64,000 nt of DNA, from assembly GCA_904066235.2 (NCBI GenBank), contig CAJFCV020000003.1, positions 11,718,001 to 11,782,000 of the forward strand, in the 5' to 3' direction. Both the position numbers and the translations under genes were made by a program. Origin of the DNA: Bursaphelenchus xylophilus (taxonomy: Eukaryota; Nematoda; Chromadorea; Rhabditida; Aphelenchoididae). How positions within the stretch are numbered: the first letter of the stretch is position 1; every line of letters starts with the position of its first letter. Below the pieces are notes generated by a model. That model did no database searches, had not been told where the DNA came from, and saw nothing but the letters and a program-made list of their open reading frames with translations. Below are positions 33,353-43,439 of the stretch, in pieces.

Positions 33353-33916
33353 TTACAATGATGGGAAGGTGACTGGGAGAGGGGCTCCAGTTCCGAATTC
33401 GAAGCTCTCCAATTTGGCAATGATCTCCAAGAGCTTGGCGATCAATTCAGCGAGGGGGTTTTCGGAAGGAAGGGTGATTCCGAAGGGAATATCTCTCTTG
33501 ACACGGCCGGCATCAGAAGGGATGGTGACGGCTTCGGGGTTGACGGTGGGGAGGTTCAGAGATTCGAGGATCTTGTTCAGAAGCTCGATGATTACGACCA
33601 ATGGAGATGGTGGAAGGCCAGTGACTCCAGAGAAGATATCTCTCTTGACTCGATCTCCCTCGGCTCCCAAATCGGGGAAGGTAACGGCCTCGGGATCGAC
33701 GGTTGGAAGGTGGAGATCCTCCAGAATTTGGTTGAGAATTTGAACCAAAGCCTCCAAAAGTGGCTCTTGTGGCTCCGGCAAAGTTACAGGTAGAACATTT
33801 GGAAGGGATGGGATGTCCGGTAGAGTTACAGGTGAAAGTTGTGGAAGAGATGGGATGCTTGGAAAGCCTTGGGCCATGGAGAAGGCCAAGACGCAGAGGA
33901 CCACAACACACTTCAT
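33353..33916 (-). CDS. Peptide precursor, copy 9, three-module form
   Basis: 187 residues. An exact in-frame loss of 144 bp removes module 3 (consensus residues 142-189), so the second RVKR site is followed directly by module 4. The breakpoints fall in the AAGAGAGAT stretch that encodes KRD at both module borders, which suggests recombination between processing-site sequences. The mature region has no cysteine. It shares Gln26, Asp82 and Ala85 with copy 7. Signal peptide and start are normal, so it is probably still functional. Confidence 0.9.
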   Translation of the reverse strand: MKCVVVLCVLAFSMAQGFPSIPSLPQLSPVTLPDIPSLPNVLPVTLPEPQEPLLEALVQILNQILEDLHLPTVDPEAVTFPDLGAEGDRVKRDIFSGVTGLPPSPLVVIIELLNKILESLNLPTVNPEAVTIPSDAGRVKRDIPFGITLPSENPLAELIAKLLEIIAKLESFEFGTGAPLPVTFPSL

Positions 33917-34299
33917 TTTGGGGGTTTCGCTGTTTTCGAATGGATTCGAAATATTGATAAAAGGTCGGTGGGCGATGGCTTATATAACAAAACAGTTAAT
34001 CTGATTGTATTGGTGATACGCCGAGCTATTTTCGTCAAAACGATATTCCATATTATTAAAGGGTTCAGTTTCAAAAACCCACCGGATTTTGATCAATTAT
34101 TCAGATCCATTGACCCTACCAGTGGTCCTCTTTGCTTGGTCTGTTTGTAAAAACGTACGAAGAGGGTTGACAAGACGGAAGTTGACGTCACCGAAGCTCT
34201 TTAATTGATGTACTCTTACTTAAAATATGTATATAAGCCATCGCCCACCAACCTTTCATCAATATTTCGAACCCATTCGAAAACAGCGAAACCCCCAAA
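33917..34299. promoter_or_regulatory. Bidirectional promoter of pair 9-10
   Basis: 383-bp class, with TGACGTCA at 34183-34190 and TATATAA boxes on both sides. Confidence 0.8.
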
Positions 34300-35007
34300 A
34301 TGAAGTGTGTTGTGGTCCTCTGCGTCTTGGCCTTCTCCATGGCTCAAGGCTTCCCAAGCATCCCATCTCTTCCAAAACTTTCACCTGTAACTCTACCGGA
34401 CATCCCATCCCTTCCAAATGTTTTACCTGTAACTTTGCCGGAGCCACAAGAGCCACTTTTGGAGGCTTTGGTTCAAATTCTCAACCAAATTCTGGAGGAT
34501 CTCCACCTTCCAACCGTCGATCCCGAGGCCGTTACGTTCCCCGAATTGGGAGTTGAAGGAGATCGAGTCAAGAGAGATATCTTCTCTGGAGTCACTGGCC
34601 TTCCACCATCTCCATTGGTCGTAATCATCGAGCTTCTGAACAAGATCCTCGAATCTCTGAACCTCCCCACCGTCAACCCCGAAGCCGTCACCATCCCTTC
34701 TGATGCTGGCCGTGTCAAGAGAGATGCCTTCGAGCCAGTCACCGCTGAGCCCACATTCGACGTTCTGCTCGACATCCTGAACCAGATCTTGGAATGTCTG
34801 CACCTGCCCACCATCAACTCTGAGGAAGTGACCGTCCCTTCGGAAGAGGGCGGCCGTGCCAAGAGAGATATTCCCTTCGGAATCACCCTTCCTTCCGAAA
34901 ACCCCCTCGCTGAATTGATCGCCAAGCTCTTGGAGATCATTGCCAAATTGGAGAGCTTCGAATTCGGAACTGGAGCCCCTCTCCCAGTCACCTTCCCATC
35001 ATTGTAA
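34300..35007 (+). CDS. Secreted four-module peptide precursor, copy 10
   Basis: 235 residues with one change, Ser174 for Pro in the module 3 motif (T-I-N-S-E-E), which breaks the otherwise conserved N-P-E turn. Confidence 0.9.
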   Translation: MKCVVVLCVLAFSMAQGFPSIPSLPKLSPVTLPDIPSLPNVLPVTLPEPQEPLLEALVQILNQILEDLHLPTVDPEAVTFPELGVEGDRVKRDIFSGVTGLPPSPLVVIIELLNKILESLNLPTVNPEAVTIPSDAGRVKRDAFEPVTAEPTFDVLLDILNQILECLHLPTINSEEVTVPSEEGGRAKRDIPFGITLPSENPLAELIAKLLEIIAKLESFEFGTGAPLPVTFPSL

Positions 35008-35993
35008 ATTGAGATTTGAAACGTTCATGGTGTAACCCAGTTTCGCAATAAATACATATTGCATCGACCTCGTTTTCTTTATCAGCTTTCTTTCAAAAAT
35101 ATGGATTTAACAGTTTACGCAATATTTGACCTTTTGTCTTGATCTCGTATATAAAAACGGTCACTCAAACGGATTTTTTGGACTCTCTGATAAGAGGAAA
35201 AGGAATGTCAATCTTCGCGTGGAGAGAAAATTAGATGGTCGAAAAATCTTGACGTACAACGTTTCTCTGTCTTCATCTTCACGTAACGAGTAGAAAATTT
35301 CATTCCGAACCAAGTAAAAAGCTCCACTTTTAATATGACTTGGCACAAAGTTCGAAGAGTAAGTTGCTTTACGTTTTTCCAATTTTAGGTAATAAAATAT
35401 ACAGAAGCCAAAAAAAAGTGGATTTATGATTAGAGGCTTGACTGTAATGCATTGGTAGCCTGTTCTAGGTGCATGAAACCCCAAGGCCTTCGTGATTCAT
35501 GACAAAATCTGCTTTTATTTGCTCATCTTACACTTGTTGCCTAAAATGGTATAATTTCTTGGCTTAACTTAATTTTCTGGTTCCTTGTTTAAACTAGTGA
35601 TAGGAAATAGAACCTGTGGTGCATTCCAAGGCTGTGTTTCTAGTTGTTGCTAAAAATAAGGGTTTCATCGCCACCTAAATTACACTACCCACCTAAAGCA
35701 AGAGGTAGCTTCGAAGACCTCCAAAAACCATCTGAATTGTTCGAGACCAAGTTGCATAGCTTACTGTTTCCAATTACCTTGGGCGCAACTCGAAAAGTGA
35801 AGTAACCGTTTTATCGGACAGAAAAAATGGCATGACCGCGATTTATCTATCTTTTCTTGACGTGCCGTTTCATCGCTTTCAATGAGAGTTGCAAACCCAT
35901 ATTTTTGTATGAAAATTGAAAAAGAAAACGACGTCGATGCAATATGTATTTATTGCGAAACTCGGTTACACCATGAACGTTTCAAATCTCAAT
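35008..35993. other. Convergent spacer between copies 10 and 11
   Basis: 986 bp. A point change (TAA in GTGAAGTAACCG, near 35801) breaks the 63-residue frame kept open in sister spacers, which supports that frame being non-coding. Confidence 0.6.
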
Positions 35994-36701
35994 TTACAAT
36001 GATGGGAAGGTGACTGGGAGAGGGGCTCCAGTTCCGAATTCGAAGCTCTCCAATTTGGCAATGATCTCCAAGAGCTTGGCGATCAATTCAGCGAGGGGGT
36101 TTTCGGAAGGAAGGGTGATTCCGAAGGGAATATCTCTCTTGGCACGGCCGCCCTCTTCCGAAGGGACGGTCACTTCCTCAGGGTTGATGGTGGGCAGGTG
36201 CAGACATTCCAAAATCTGGTTCAGGATGTCGAGCAACACGTCGAAAGTGGGCTCAGCGGTGACTGGCTCGAAGGCATCTCTCTTGACACGGCCTGCATCA
36301 GAAGGGATGGTGACGGCTTCGGGGTTGACGGTGGGGAGGTTCAGAGATTCGAGGATCTTGTTCAGAAGCTCGATGATTACGACCAATGGAGATGGTGGAA
36401 GGCCAGTGACTCCAGAGAAGATGTCTCTCTTGACTCGATCTCCCTCGACTCCCAATTCGGGGAAGGTAACGGCCTCGGGATCGACGGTTGGAAGGTGGAG
36501 ATCCTCCAGAATTTGGTTGAGAATTTGAACCAAAGCCTCCAAAAGTGGCTCTTGTGGCTCCGGCAAAGTTACAGGTAGAACATTTGGAAGGGATGGGATG
36601 TCCGGTAGAGTTACAGGTGAAAGTTGTGGAAGAGATGGGATGCTTGGAAAGCCTTGGGCCATGGAGAAGGCCAAGACGCAGAGGACCACAACACACTTCA
36701 T
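35994..36701 (-). CDS. Secreted four-module peptide precursor, copy 11
   Basis: 235 residues, consensus except Gln26. It differs from copies 13 and 15 only at the nucleotide level. Confidence 0.9.
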   Translation of the reverse strand: MKCVVVLCVLAFSMAQGFPSIPSLPQLSPVTLPDIPSLPNVLPVTLPEPQEPLLEALVQILNQILEDLHLPTVDPEAVTFPELGVEGDRVKRDIFSGVTGLPPSPLVVIIELLNKILESLNLPTVNPEAVTIPSDAGRVKRDAFEPVTAEPTFDVLLDILNQILECLHLPTINPEEVTVPSEEGGRAKRDIPFGITLPSENPLAELIAKLLEIIAKLESFEFGTGAPLPVTFPSL

Positions 36702-37084
36702 TTTGGGGGTTTCGCTGTTTTCGAATGGATTCGAAATATTGATAAAAGGTCGGTGGGCGATGGCTTATATAACAAAACAGTTAATCTGATTGTATTGGTG
36801 ATACGCCGAGCTATTTTCGTCAAAACGATATTCCATATTATTAAAGGGTTCAGTTTCAAAAACCCACCGGATTTTGATCAATTATTCAGATCCATTGACC
36901 CTACCAGTGGTCCTCTTTGCTTGGTCTGTTTGTAAAAACGTACGAAGAGGGTTGACAAGACGGAAGTTGACGTCACCGAAGCTCTTTAATTGATGTACTC
37001 TTACTTAAAATATGTATATAAGCCATCGCCCACCAACCTTTCATCAATATTTCGAATCCATTCGAAAACAGCGAAACCCCCAAA
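36702..37084. promoter_or_regulatory. Bidirectional promoter of pair 11-12
   Basis: 383-bp class, with TGACGTCA at 36968-36975. It is the last of four consecutive promoters of this class. Confidence 0.8.
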
Positions 37085-37792
37085 ATGAAGTGTGTTGTGG
37101 TCCTCTGCGTCTTGGCCTTCTCCATGGCTCAAGGCTTCCCAAGCATCCCATCTCTTCCAAAACTTTCACCTGTAACTCTACCGGACATCCCATCCCTTCC
37201 AAATGTTTTACCTGTAACTTTGCCGGAGCCACAAGAGCCACTTTTGGAGGCTTTGGTTCAAATTCTCAACCAAATTCTGGAGGATCTCCACCTTCCAACC
37301 GTCGATCCCGAGGCCGTTACGTTCCCCGAATTGGGAGTTGAAGGAGATCGAGTCAAGAGAGATATCTTCTCTGGAGTCACTGGCCTTCCACCATCTCCAT
37401 TGGTCGTAATCATCGAGCTTCTGAACAAGATCCTCGAATCTCTGAACCTCCCCACCGTCAACCCCGAAGCCGTCACCATCCCTTCTGATGCTGGCCGTGT
37501 CAAGAGAGATGCCTTCGAGCCAGTCACCGCTGAGCCCACATTCGACGTTCTGCTCGACATCCTGAACCAGATCTTGGAATGTCTGCACCTGCCCACCATC
37601 AACCCTGAGGAAGTGACCGTCCCTTCGGAAGAGGGCGGCCGTGCCAAGAGAGATATTCCCTTCGGAATCACCCTTCCTTCCGAAAACCCCCTCGCTGAAT
37701 TGATCGCCAAGCTCTTGGAGATCATTGCCAAATTGGAGAGCTTCGAATTCGGAACTGGAGCCCCTCTCCCAGTCACCTTCCCATCATTGTAA
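37085..37792 (+). CDS. Secreted four-module peptide precursor, copy 12
   Basis: 235 residues, identical in protein to copies 6 and 8. Confidence 0.9.
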   Translation: MKCVVVLCVLAFSMAQGFPSIPSLPKLSPVTLPDIPSLPNVLPVTLPEPQEPLLEALVQILNQILEDLHLPTVDPEAVTFPELGVEGDRVKRDIFSGVTGLPPSPLVVIIELLNKILESLNLPTVNPEAVTIPSDAGRVKRDAFEPVTAEPTFDVLLDILNQILECLHLPTINPEEVTVPSEEGGRAKRDIPFGITLPSENPLAELIAKLLEIIAKLESFEFGTGAPLPVTFPSL

Positions 37793-38777
37793 ATTGAGAT
37801 TTGAAACGTTCATGGTGTAACCCAGTTTCGCAATAAATACATATTGCATCGACCTCGTTTTCTTTATCAGCTTTCTTTCAAAAATATGGATTTAACAGTT
37901 TACGCAATATTTGACCTTTTGTCTTGATCTCGTATATAAAAACGGTCACTCAAACGGATTTTTTGGACTCTCTGATAAGAGGAAAAGGAATGTCAATCTT
38001 CGCGTGGAGAGAAAATTAGATGGTCGAAAAATCTTGACGTACAACGTTTCTCTGTCTTCATCTTCACGTAACGAGTAGAAAATTTCATTCCGAACCAAGT
38101 AAAAAGCTCCACTTTTAATATGACTTGGCACAAAGTTCGAAGAGTAAGTTGCTTTACGTTTTTCCAATTTTAGGTAATAAAATATACAGAAGCCAAAAAA
38201 AGTGGATTTATGATTAGAGGCTTGACTGTAATGCATTGGTAGCCTGTTCTAGGTGCATGAAACCCCAAGGCCTTCGTGATTCATGACAAAATCTGCTTTT
38301 ATTTGCTCATCTTACACTTGTTGCCTAAAATGGTATAATTTCTTGGCTTAACTTAATTTTCTGGTTCCTTGTTTAAACTAGTGATAGGAAATAGAACCTG
38401 TGGTGCATTCCAAGGCTGTGTTTCTAGTTGTTGCTAAAAATAAGGGTTTCATCGCCACCTAAATTACACTACCCACCTAAAGCAAGAGGTAGCTTCGAAG
38501 ACCTCCAAAAACCATCTGAATTGTTCGAGACCAAGTTGCATAGCTTACTGTTTCCAATTACCTTGGGCGCAACTCGAAAAGTGAAGAAACCGTTTTATCG
38601 GACAGAAAAAATGGCATGACCGCGATTTATCTATCTTTTCTTGACGTGCCATTTCATCGCTTTCAATGAGAGTTGCAAACCCATATTTTTGTAAGAAAAT
38701 TGAAAAAGAAAACGACGTCGATGCAATATGTATTTATTGCGAAACTCGGTTACACCATGAACGTTTCAAATCTCAAT
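37793..38777. other. Convergent spacer between copies 12 and 13
   Basis: 985 bp, same content as the other spacers: two 3' ends and no supported gene. Confidence 0.6.
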
Positions 38778-39485
38778 TTACAATGATGGGAAGGTGACTG
38801 GGAGAGGGGCTCCAGTTCCGAATTCGAAGCTCTCCAATTTGGCAATGATCTCCAAGAGCTTGGCGATCAATTCAGCGAGGGGGTTTTCGGAAGGAAGGGT
38901 GATTCCGAAGGGAATATCTCTCTTGGCACGGCCGCCCTCTTCCGAAGGGACGGTCACTTCCTCAGGGTTGATGGTGGGCAGGTGCAGACATTCCAAAATC
39001 TGGTTCAGGATGTCGAGCAACACGTCGAAAGTGGGCTCAGCGGTGACTGGCTCGAAGGCATCTCTCTTGACACGGCCTGCATCAGAAGGGATGGTGACGG
39101 CTTCGGGGTTGACGGTGGGGAGGTTCAGAGATTCGAGGATCTTGTTCAGAAGCTCGATGATTACGACCAATGGAGATGGTGGAAGGCCAGTGACTCCAGA
39201 GAAGATATCTCTCTTGACTCGATCTCCCTCGACTCCCAATTCGGGGAAGGTAACGGCCTCGGGATCGACGGTTGGAAGGTGGAGATCCTCCAGAATTTGG
39301 TTGAGAATTTGAACCAAAGCCTCCAAAAGTGGCTCTTGTGGCTCCGGCAAAGTTACAGGTAGAACATTTGGAAGGGATGGGATGTCCGGTAGAGTTACAG
39401 GTGAAAGTTGTGGAAGAGATGGGATGCTTGGAAAGCCTTGGGCCATGGAGAAGGCCAAGACGCAGAGGACCACAACACACTTCAT
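38778..39485 (-). CDS. Secreted four-module peptide precursor, copy 13
   Basis: 235 residues, consensus with Gln26. Its promoter switches back to the 389-bp class although the coding region still matches the 383-class minus copies, so promoter and coding blocks have been reshuffled. Confidence 0.9.
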   Translation of the reverse strand: MKCVVVLCVLAFSMAQGFPSIPSLPQLSPVTLPDIPSLPNVLPVTLPEPQEPLLEALVQILNQILEDLHLPTVDPEAVTFPELGVEGDRVKRDIFSGVTGLPPSPLVVIIELLNKILESLNLPTVNPEAVTIPSDAGRVKRDAFEPVTAEPTFDVLLDILNQILECLHLPTINPEEVTVPSEEGGRAKRDIPFGITLPSENPLAELIAKLLEIIAKLESFEFGTGAPLPVTFPSL

Positions 39486-39874
39486 TTTGGGGGTTTCGCT
39501 GTTTTCGAATGGATTCGAAATATTGATAAAAGGTTGGTGGGCGATGGCTTATATAACAAAACAGTTAATCTGATTGTATTGGTGATACGCCGAGCTATTT
39601 TCGTCAAAACGATATTCCATATTATTAAAGGGTTCAGTTTCAAAATTTTGATCACAGTATTATTCAAATCCTTTGACTCTAACTGTGACAGTGGGATTGG
39701 TTGTTTCATCCATTTGTAAACACCGACGAAGAAGAGTGTTTACACGGCGGAAGTTGACGTCACCTAAGCTCTTTGATTGATGTACTTTTACTTAAAAATT
39801 GTATATAAGCCATCACCAGCCAACCTTTTCTCATCAATACTTTCGAATCCATTCGAAAGCAGCGAAACCCCAAA
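39486..39874. promoter_or_regulatory. Bidirectional promoter of pair 13-14
   Basis: 389-bp class, with TGACGTCA at 39755-39762, 113 bp from the plus-strand ATG. The plus-side TATA context is TTGTATATAAGCC. Confidence 0.8.
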
Positions 39875-40580
39875 ATGAAGTGTGTTGTGGTCCTCTGCGT
39901 CTTGGCCTTCTCCATGGCTCAAGGCTTCCCAAGCATCCCATCTCTTCCAAAACTTTCACCTGTAACTCTACCGGACATCCCATCCCTTCCAAATGTTTTA
40001 CCTGTAACTTTGCCGGAGCCACAAGAGCCACTTTTGGAGGCTTTGGTTCAAATTCTCAACCAAATTCTGGAGGATCTCCACCTTCCAACCGTCGATCCCG
40101 AGGCCGTTACGTTCCCCGAATTGGGAGTTGAAGGAGATCGAGTCAAGAGAGATATCTTCTCTGGAGTCACTGGCCTTCCACCATCTCCATTGGTCGTAAT
40201 CATCGAGCTTCTGAACAAGATCCTCGAATCTCTGAACCTCCCCACCGTCAACCCCGAAGCCGTCACCATCCCTTCTGATGCTGGCCGTGTCAAGAGAGAT
40301 GCCTTCGAGCCAGTCACCGCTGAGCCCACATTCGACGTTCTGCTCGACATCCTGAACCAGATCTTGGAATGTCTGCACCTGCCCACCATCAACCCTGAGG
40401 AAGTGACCGTCCCTTCGGAAGAGGGCGGCCGTGCCAAGAGAGATATTCCCTTCGGAATCACCCTTCCTTCCGAAAACCCCTCGCTGAATTGATCGCCAAG
40501 CTCTTGGAGATCATTGCCAAATTGGAGAGCTTCGAATTCGGAACTGGAGCCCCTCTCCCAGTCACCTTCCCATCATTGTA
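39875..40580 (+). pseudogene. Peptide precursor copy 14, frameshifted in module 4
   Basis: Loss of one C in a run of five C (near 40480) shifts the frame after consensus residue Pro202, giving Ser-Leu-Asn and a stop at 40490-40492 (205 residues). The ancestral stop would be 40578-40580. Modules 1-3 and all processing sites are intact, so three peptides could still be made and only the module 4 helix is lost. A homopolymer sequencing error is an alternative explanation. Confidence 0.85.
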
Positions 40581-41566
40581 AATTGAGATTTGAAACGTTC
40601 ATGGTGTAACCCAGTTTCGCAATAAATACATATTGCATCGACCTCGTTTTCTTTATCAGCTTTCTTTCAAAAATATGGATTTAACAGTTTACGCAATATT
40701 TGACCTTTTGTCTTGATCTCGTATATAAAAACGGTCACTCAAACGGATTTTTTGGACTCTCTGATAAGAGGAAAAGGAATGTCAATCTTCGCGTGGAGAG
40801 AAAATTAGATGGTCGAAAAATCTTGACGTACAACGTTTCTCTGTCTTCATCTTCACGTAACGAGTAGAAAATTTCATTCCGAACCAAGTAAAAAGCTCCA
40901 CTTTTAATATGACTTGGCACAAAGTTCGAAGAGTAAGTTGCTTTACGTTTTTCCAATTTTAGGTAATAAAATATACAGAAGCCAAAAAAAGTGGATTTAT
41001 GATTAGAGGCTTGACTGTAATGCATTGGTAGCCTGTTCTAGGTGCATGAAACCCCAAGGCCTTCGTGATTCATGACAAAATCTGCTTTTATTTGCTCATC
41101 TTACACTTGTTGCCTAAAATGGTATAATTTCTTGGCTTAACTTAATTTTCTGGTTCCTTGTTTAAACTAGTGATAGGAAATAGAACCTGTGGTGCATTCC
41201 AAGGCTGTGTTTCTAGTTGTTGCTAAAAATAAGGGTTTCATCGCCACCTAAATTACACTACCCACCTAAAGCAAGAGGTAGCTTCGAAGACCTCCAAAAA
41301 CCATCTGAATTGTTCGAGACCAAGTTGCATAGCTTACTGTTTCCAATTACCTTGGGCGCAACTCGAAAAGTGAAGAAACCGTTTTATCGGACAGAAAAAA
41401 TGGCATGACCGCGATTTATCTATCTTTTCTTGACGTGCCATTTCATCGCTTTCAATGAGAGTTGCAAACCCATATTTTTGTAAGAAAATTGAAAAAGAAA
41501 ACGACGTCGATGCAATATGTATTTATTGCGAAACTCGGTTACACCATGAACGTTTCAAATCTCAAT
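40581..41566. other. Convergent spacer between copies 14 and 15
   Basis: About 985 bp, same class as earlier spacers. No supported gene. Confidence 0.6.
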
Positions 41567-42274
41567 TTACAATGATGGGAAGGTGACTGGGAGAGGGGCT
41601 CCAGTTCCGAATTCGAAGCTCTCCAATTTGGCAATGATCTCCAAGAGCTTGGCGATCAATTCAGCGAGGGGGTTTTCGGAAGGAAGGGTGATTCCGAAGG
41701 GAATATCTCTCTTGGCACGGCCGCCCTCTTCCGAAGGGACGGTCACTTCCTCAGGGTTGATGGTGGGCAGGTGCAGACATTCCAAAATCTGGTTCAGGAT
41801 GTCGAGCAACACGTCGAAAGTGGGCTCAGCGGTGACTGGCTCGAAGGCATCTCTCTTGACACGGCCTGCATCAGAAGGGATGGTGACGGCTTCGGGGTTG
41901 ACGGTGGGGAGGTTCAGAGATTCGAGGATCTTGTTCAGAAGCTCGATGATTACGACCAATGGAGATGGTGGAAGGCCAGTGACTCCAGAGAAGATATCTC
42001 TCTTGACTCGATCTCCCTCGACTCCCAATTCGGGGAAGGTAACGGCCTCGGGATCGACGGTTGGAAGGTGGAGATCCTCCAGAATTTGGTTGAGAATTTG
42101 AACCAAAGCCTCCAAAAGTGGCTCTTGTGGCTCCGGCAAAGTTACAGGTAGAACATTTGGAAGGGATGGGATGTCCGGTAGAGTTACAGGTGAAAGTTGT
42201 GGAAGAGATGGGATGCTTGGAAAGCCTTGGGCCATGGAGAAGGCCAAGACGCAGAGGACCACAACACACTTCAT
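41567..42274 (-). CDS. Secreted four-module peptide precursor, copy 15
   Basis: 235 residues, the same protein as copies 11 and 13 (Gln26). Confidence 0.9.
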   Translation of the reverse strand: MKCVVVLCVLAFSMAQGFPSIPSLPQLSPVTLPDIPSLPNVLPVTLPEPQEPLLEALVQILNQILEDLHLPTVDPEAVTFPELGVEGDRVKRDIFSGVTGLPPSPLVVIIELLNKILESLNLPTVNPEAVTIPSDAGRVKRDAFEPVTAEPTFDVLLDILNQILECLHLPTINPEEVTVPSEEGGRAKRDIPFGITLPSENPLAELIAKLLEIIAKLESFEFGTGAPLPVTFPSL

Positions 42275-42663
42275 TTTGGGGGTTTCGCTGTTTTCGAATG
42301 GATTCGAAATATTGATAAAAGGTTGGTGGGCGATGGCTTATATAACAAAACAGTTAATCTGATTGTATTGGTGATACGCCGAGCTATTTTCGTCAAAACG
42401 ATATTCCATATTATTAAAGGGTTCAGTTTCAAAATTTTGATCACAGTATTATTCAAATCCTTTGACTCTAACTGTGACAGTGGGATTGGTTGTTTCATCC
42501 ATTTGTAAACACCGACGAAGAAGAGTGTTTACACGGCGGAAGTTGACGTCACCTAAGCTCTTTGATTGATGTACTTTTACTTAAAAATTGTATATAAGCC
42601 ATCACCAGCCAACCTTTTCTCATCAATACTTTCGAATCCATTCGAAAGCAGCGAAACCCCAAA
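42275..42663. promoter_or_regulatory. Bidirectional promoter of pair 15-16
   Basis: 389-bp class, with TGACGTCA at 42544-42551. Nearly identical to the pair 13-14 promoter. Confidence 0.8.
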
Positions 42664-43371
42664 ATGAAGTGTGTTGTGGTCCTCTGCGTCTTGGCCTTCT
42701 CCATGGCTCAAGGCTTCCCAAGCGTCCCATCCCTTCCCAAACTTTCACCTGTAACTCTACCGGACATCCCATCCCTTCCAAAAGTTTTACCTGTAACTTT
42801 GCCGGAGCCACAAGAGCCACTCTTGGAGGCTTTGGTTCAAATTCTCAACCAAATTCTGGAGGATCTCCACCTTCCAACCGTCGATCCCGAGGCCGTTACC
42901 TTCCCCGAATTGGGAGTTGAAGGAGACCGAGTGAAGAGAGACCTCTTCTCTGGAGTCACTGGCCTTCCACCATCTCCATTGGTCGTAATCATCGAGCTTC
43001 TGAACAAGATCCTCGAATCTCTGAACCTCCCCACCGTCAACCCCGAAGCCGTAACCATCCCTTCTGATGCTGGCCGTGTCAAGAGAGATGCCTTCGAGCC
43101 AGTCACCGCTGAGCCCACTTTCGATGTGTTGCTCGACATCCTGAACCAGATCTTGGAATGTCTGCACCTGCCCACCATCAACCCTGAGGAAGTGACCGTC
43201 CCTTCGGAAGAGGGTGGCCGTGCCAAGAGAGATATTCCCTTCGGAATTACCCTTCCTTCCGAAAACCCCCTCGCTGAATTGATCGCCAAGCTCTTGGAGA
43301 TCATTGCCAAATTGGAGAGCTTCGAATTCGGAACTGGAGCCCCTCTCCCAGTCACCTTCCCATCCTTGTAA
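42664..43371 (+). CDS. Secreted four-module peptide precursor, copy 16 (right end)
   Basis: 235 residues with Val21, Lys40 and Leu94; Leu94 and Lys40 are shared with the split copy 4. It has more silent differences than internal copies, as expected for an array edge that escapes homogenisation. Homology to the array ends about 65 bp after the stop, shortly past AATAAA. Confidence 0.9.
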   Translation: MKCVVVLCVLAFSMAQGFPSVPSLPKLSPVTLPDIPSLPKVLPVTLPEPQEPLLEALVQILNQILEDLHLPTVDPEAVTFPELGVEGDRVKRDLFSGVTGLPPSPLVVIIELLNKILESLNLPTVNPEAVTIPSDAGRVKRDAFEPVTAEPTFDVLLDILNQILECLHLPTINPEEVTVPSEEGGRAKRDIPFGITLPSENPLAELIAKLLEIIAKLESFEFGTGAPLPVTFPSL

Positions 43372-43439
43372 ATTGAGATTTGAAACGTTCATGGTGTAAA
43401 CGAGTTTCGCAATAAATACATATTGCATCAACCTCTTAC

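Noticed and set aside
26952..41408. Repeated 96- and 63-residue frames in the convergent spacers
   Set aside because: Conservation follows repeat identity. One spacer (near 35.8 kb) breaks the 63-residue frame with a stop, and neither frame shows codon bias like the neighbouring genes.
21490..43355. Conserved 172- and 126-residue open frames antisense to every array gene
   Set aside because: They are exact shadows of the 235-codon gene on the other strand, have no promoter or leader of their own, and persist only because the copies are nearly identical.
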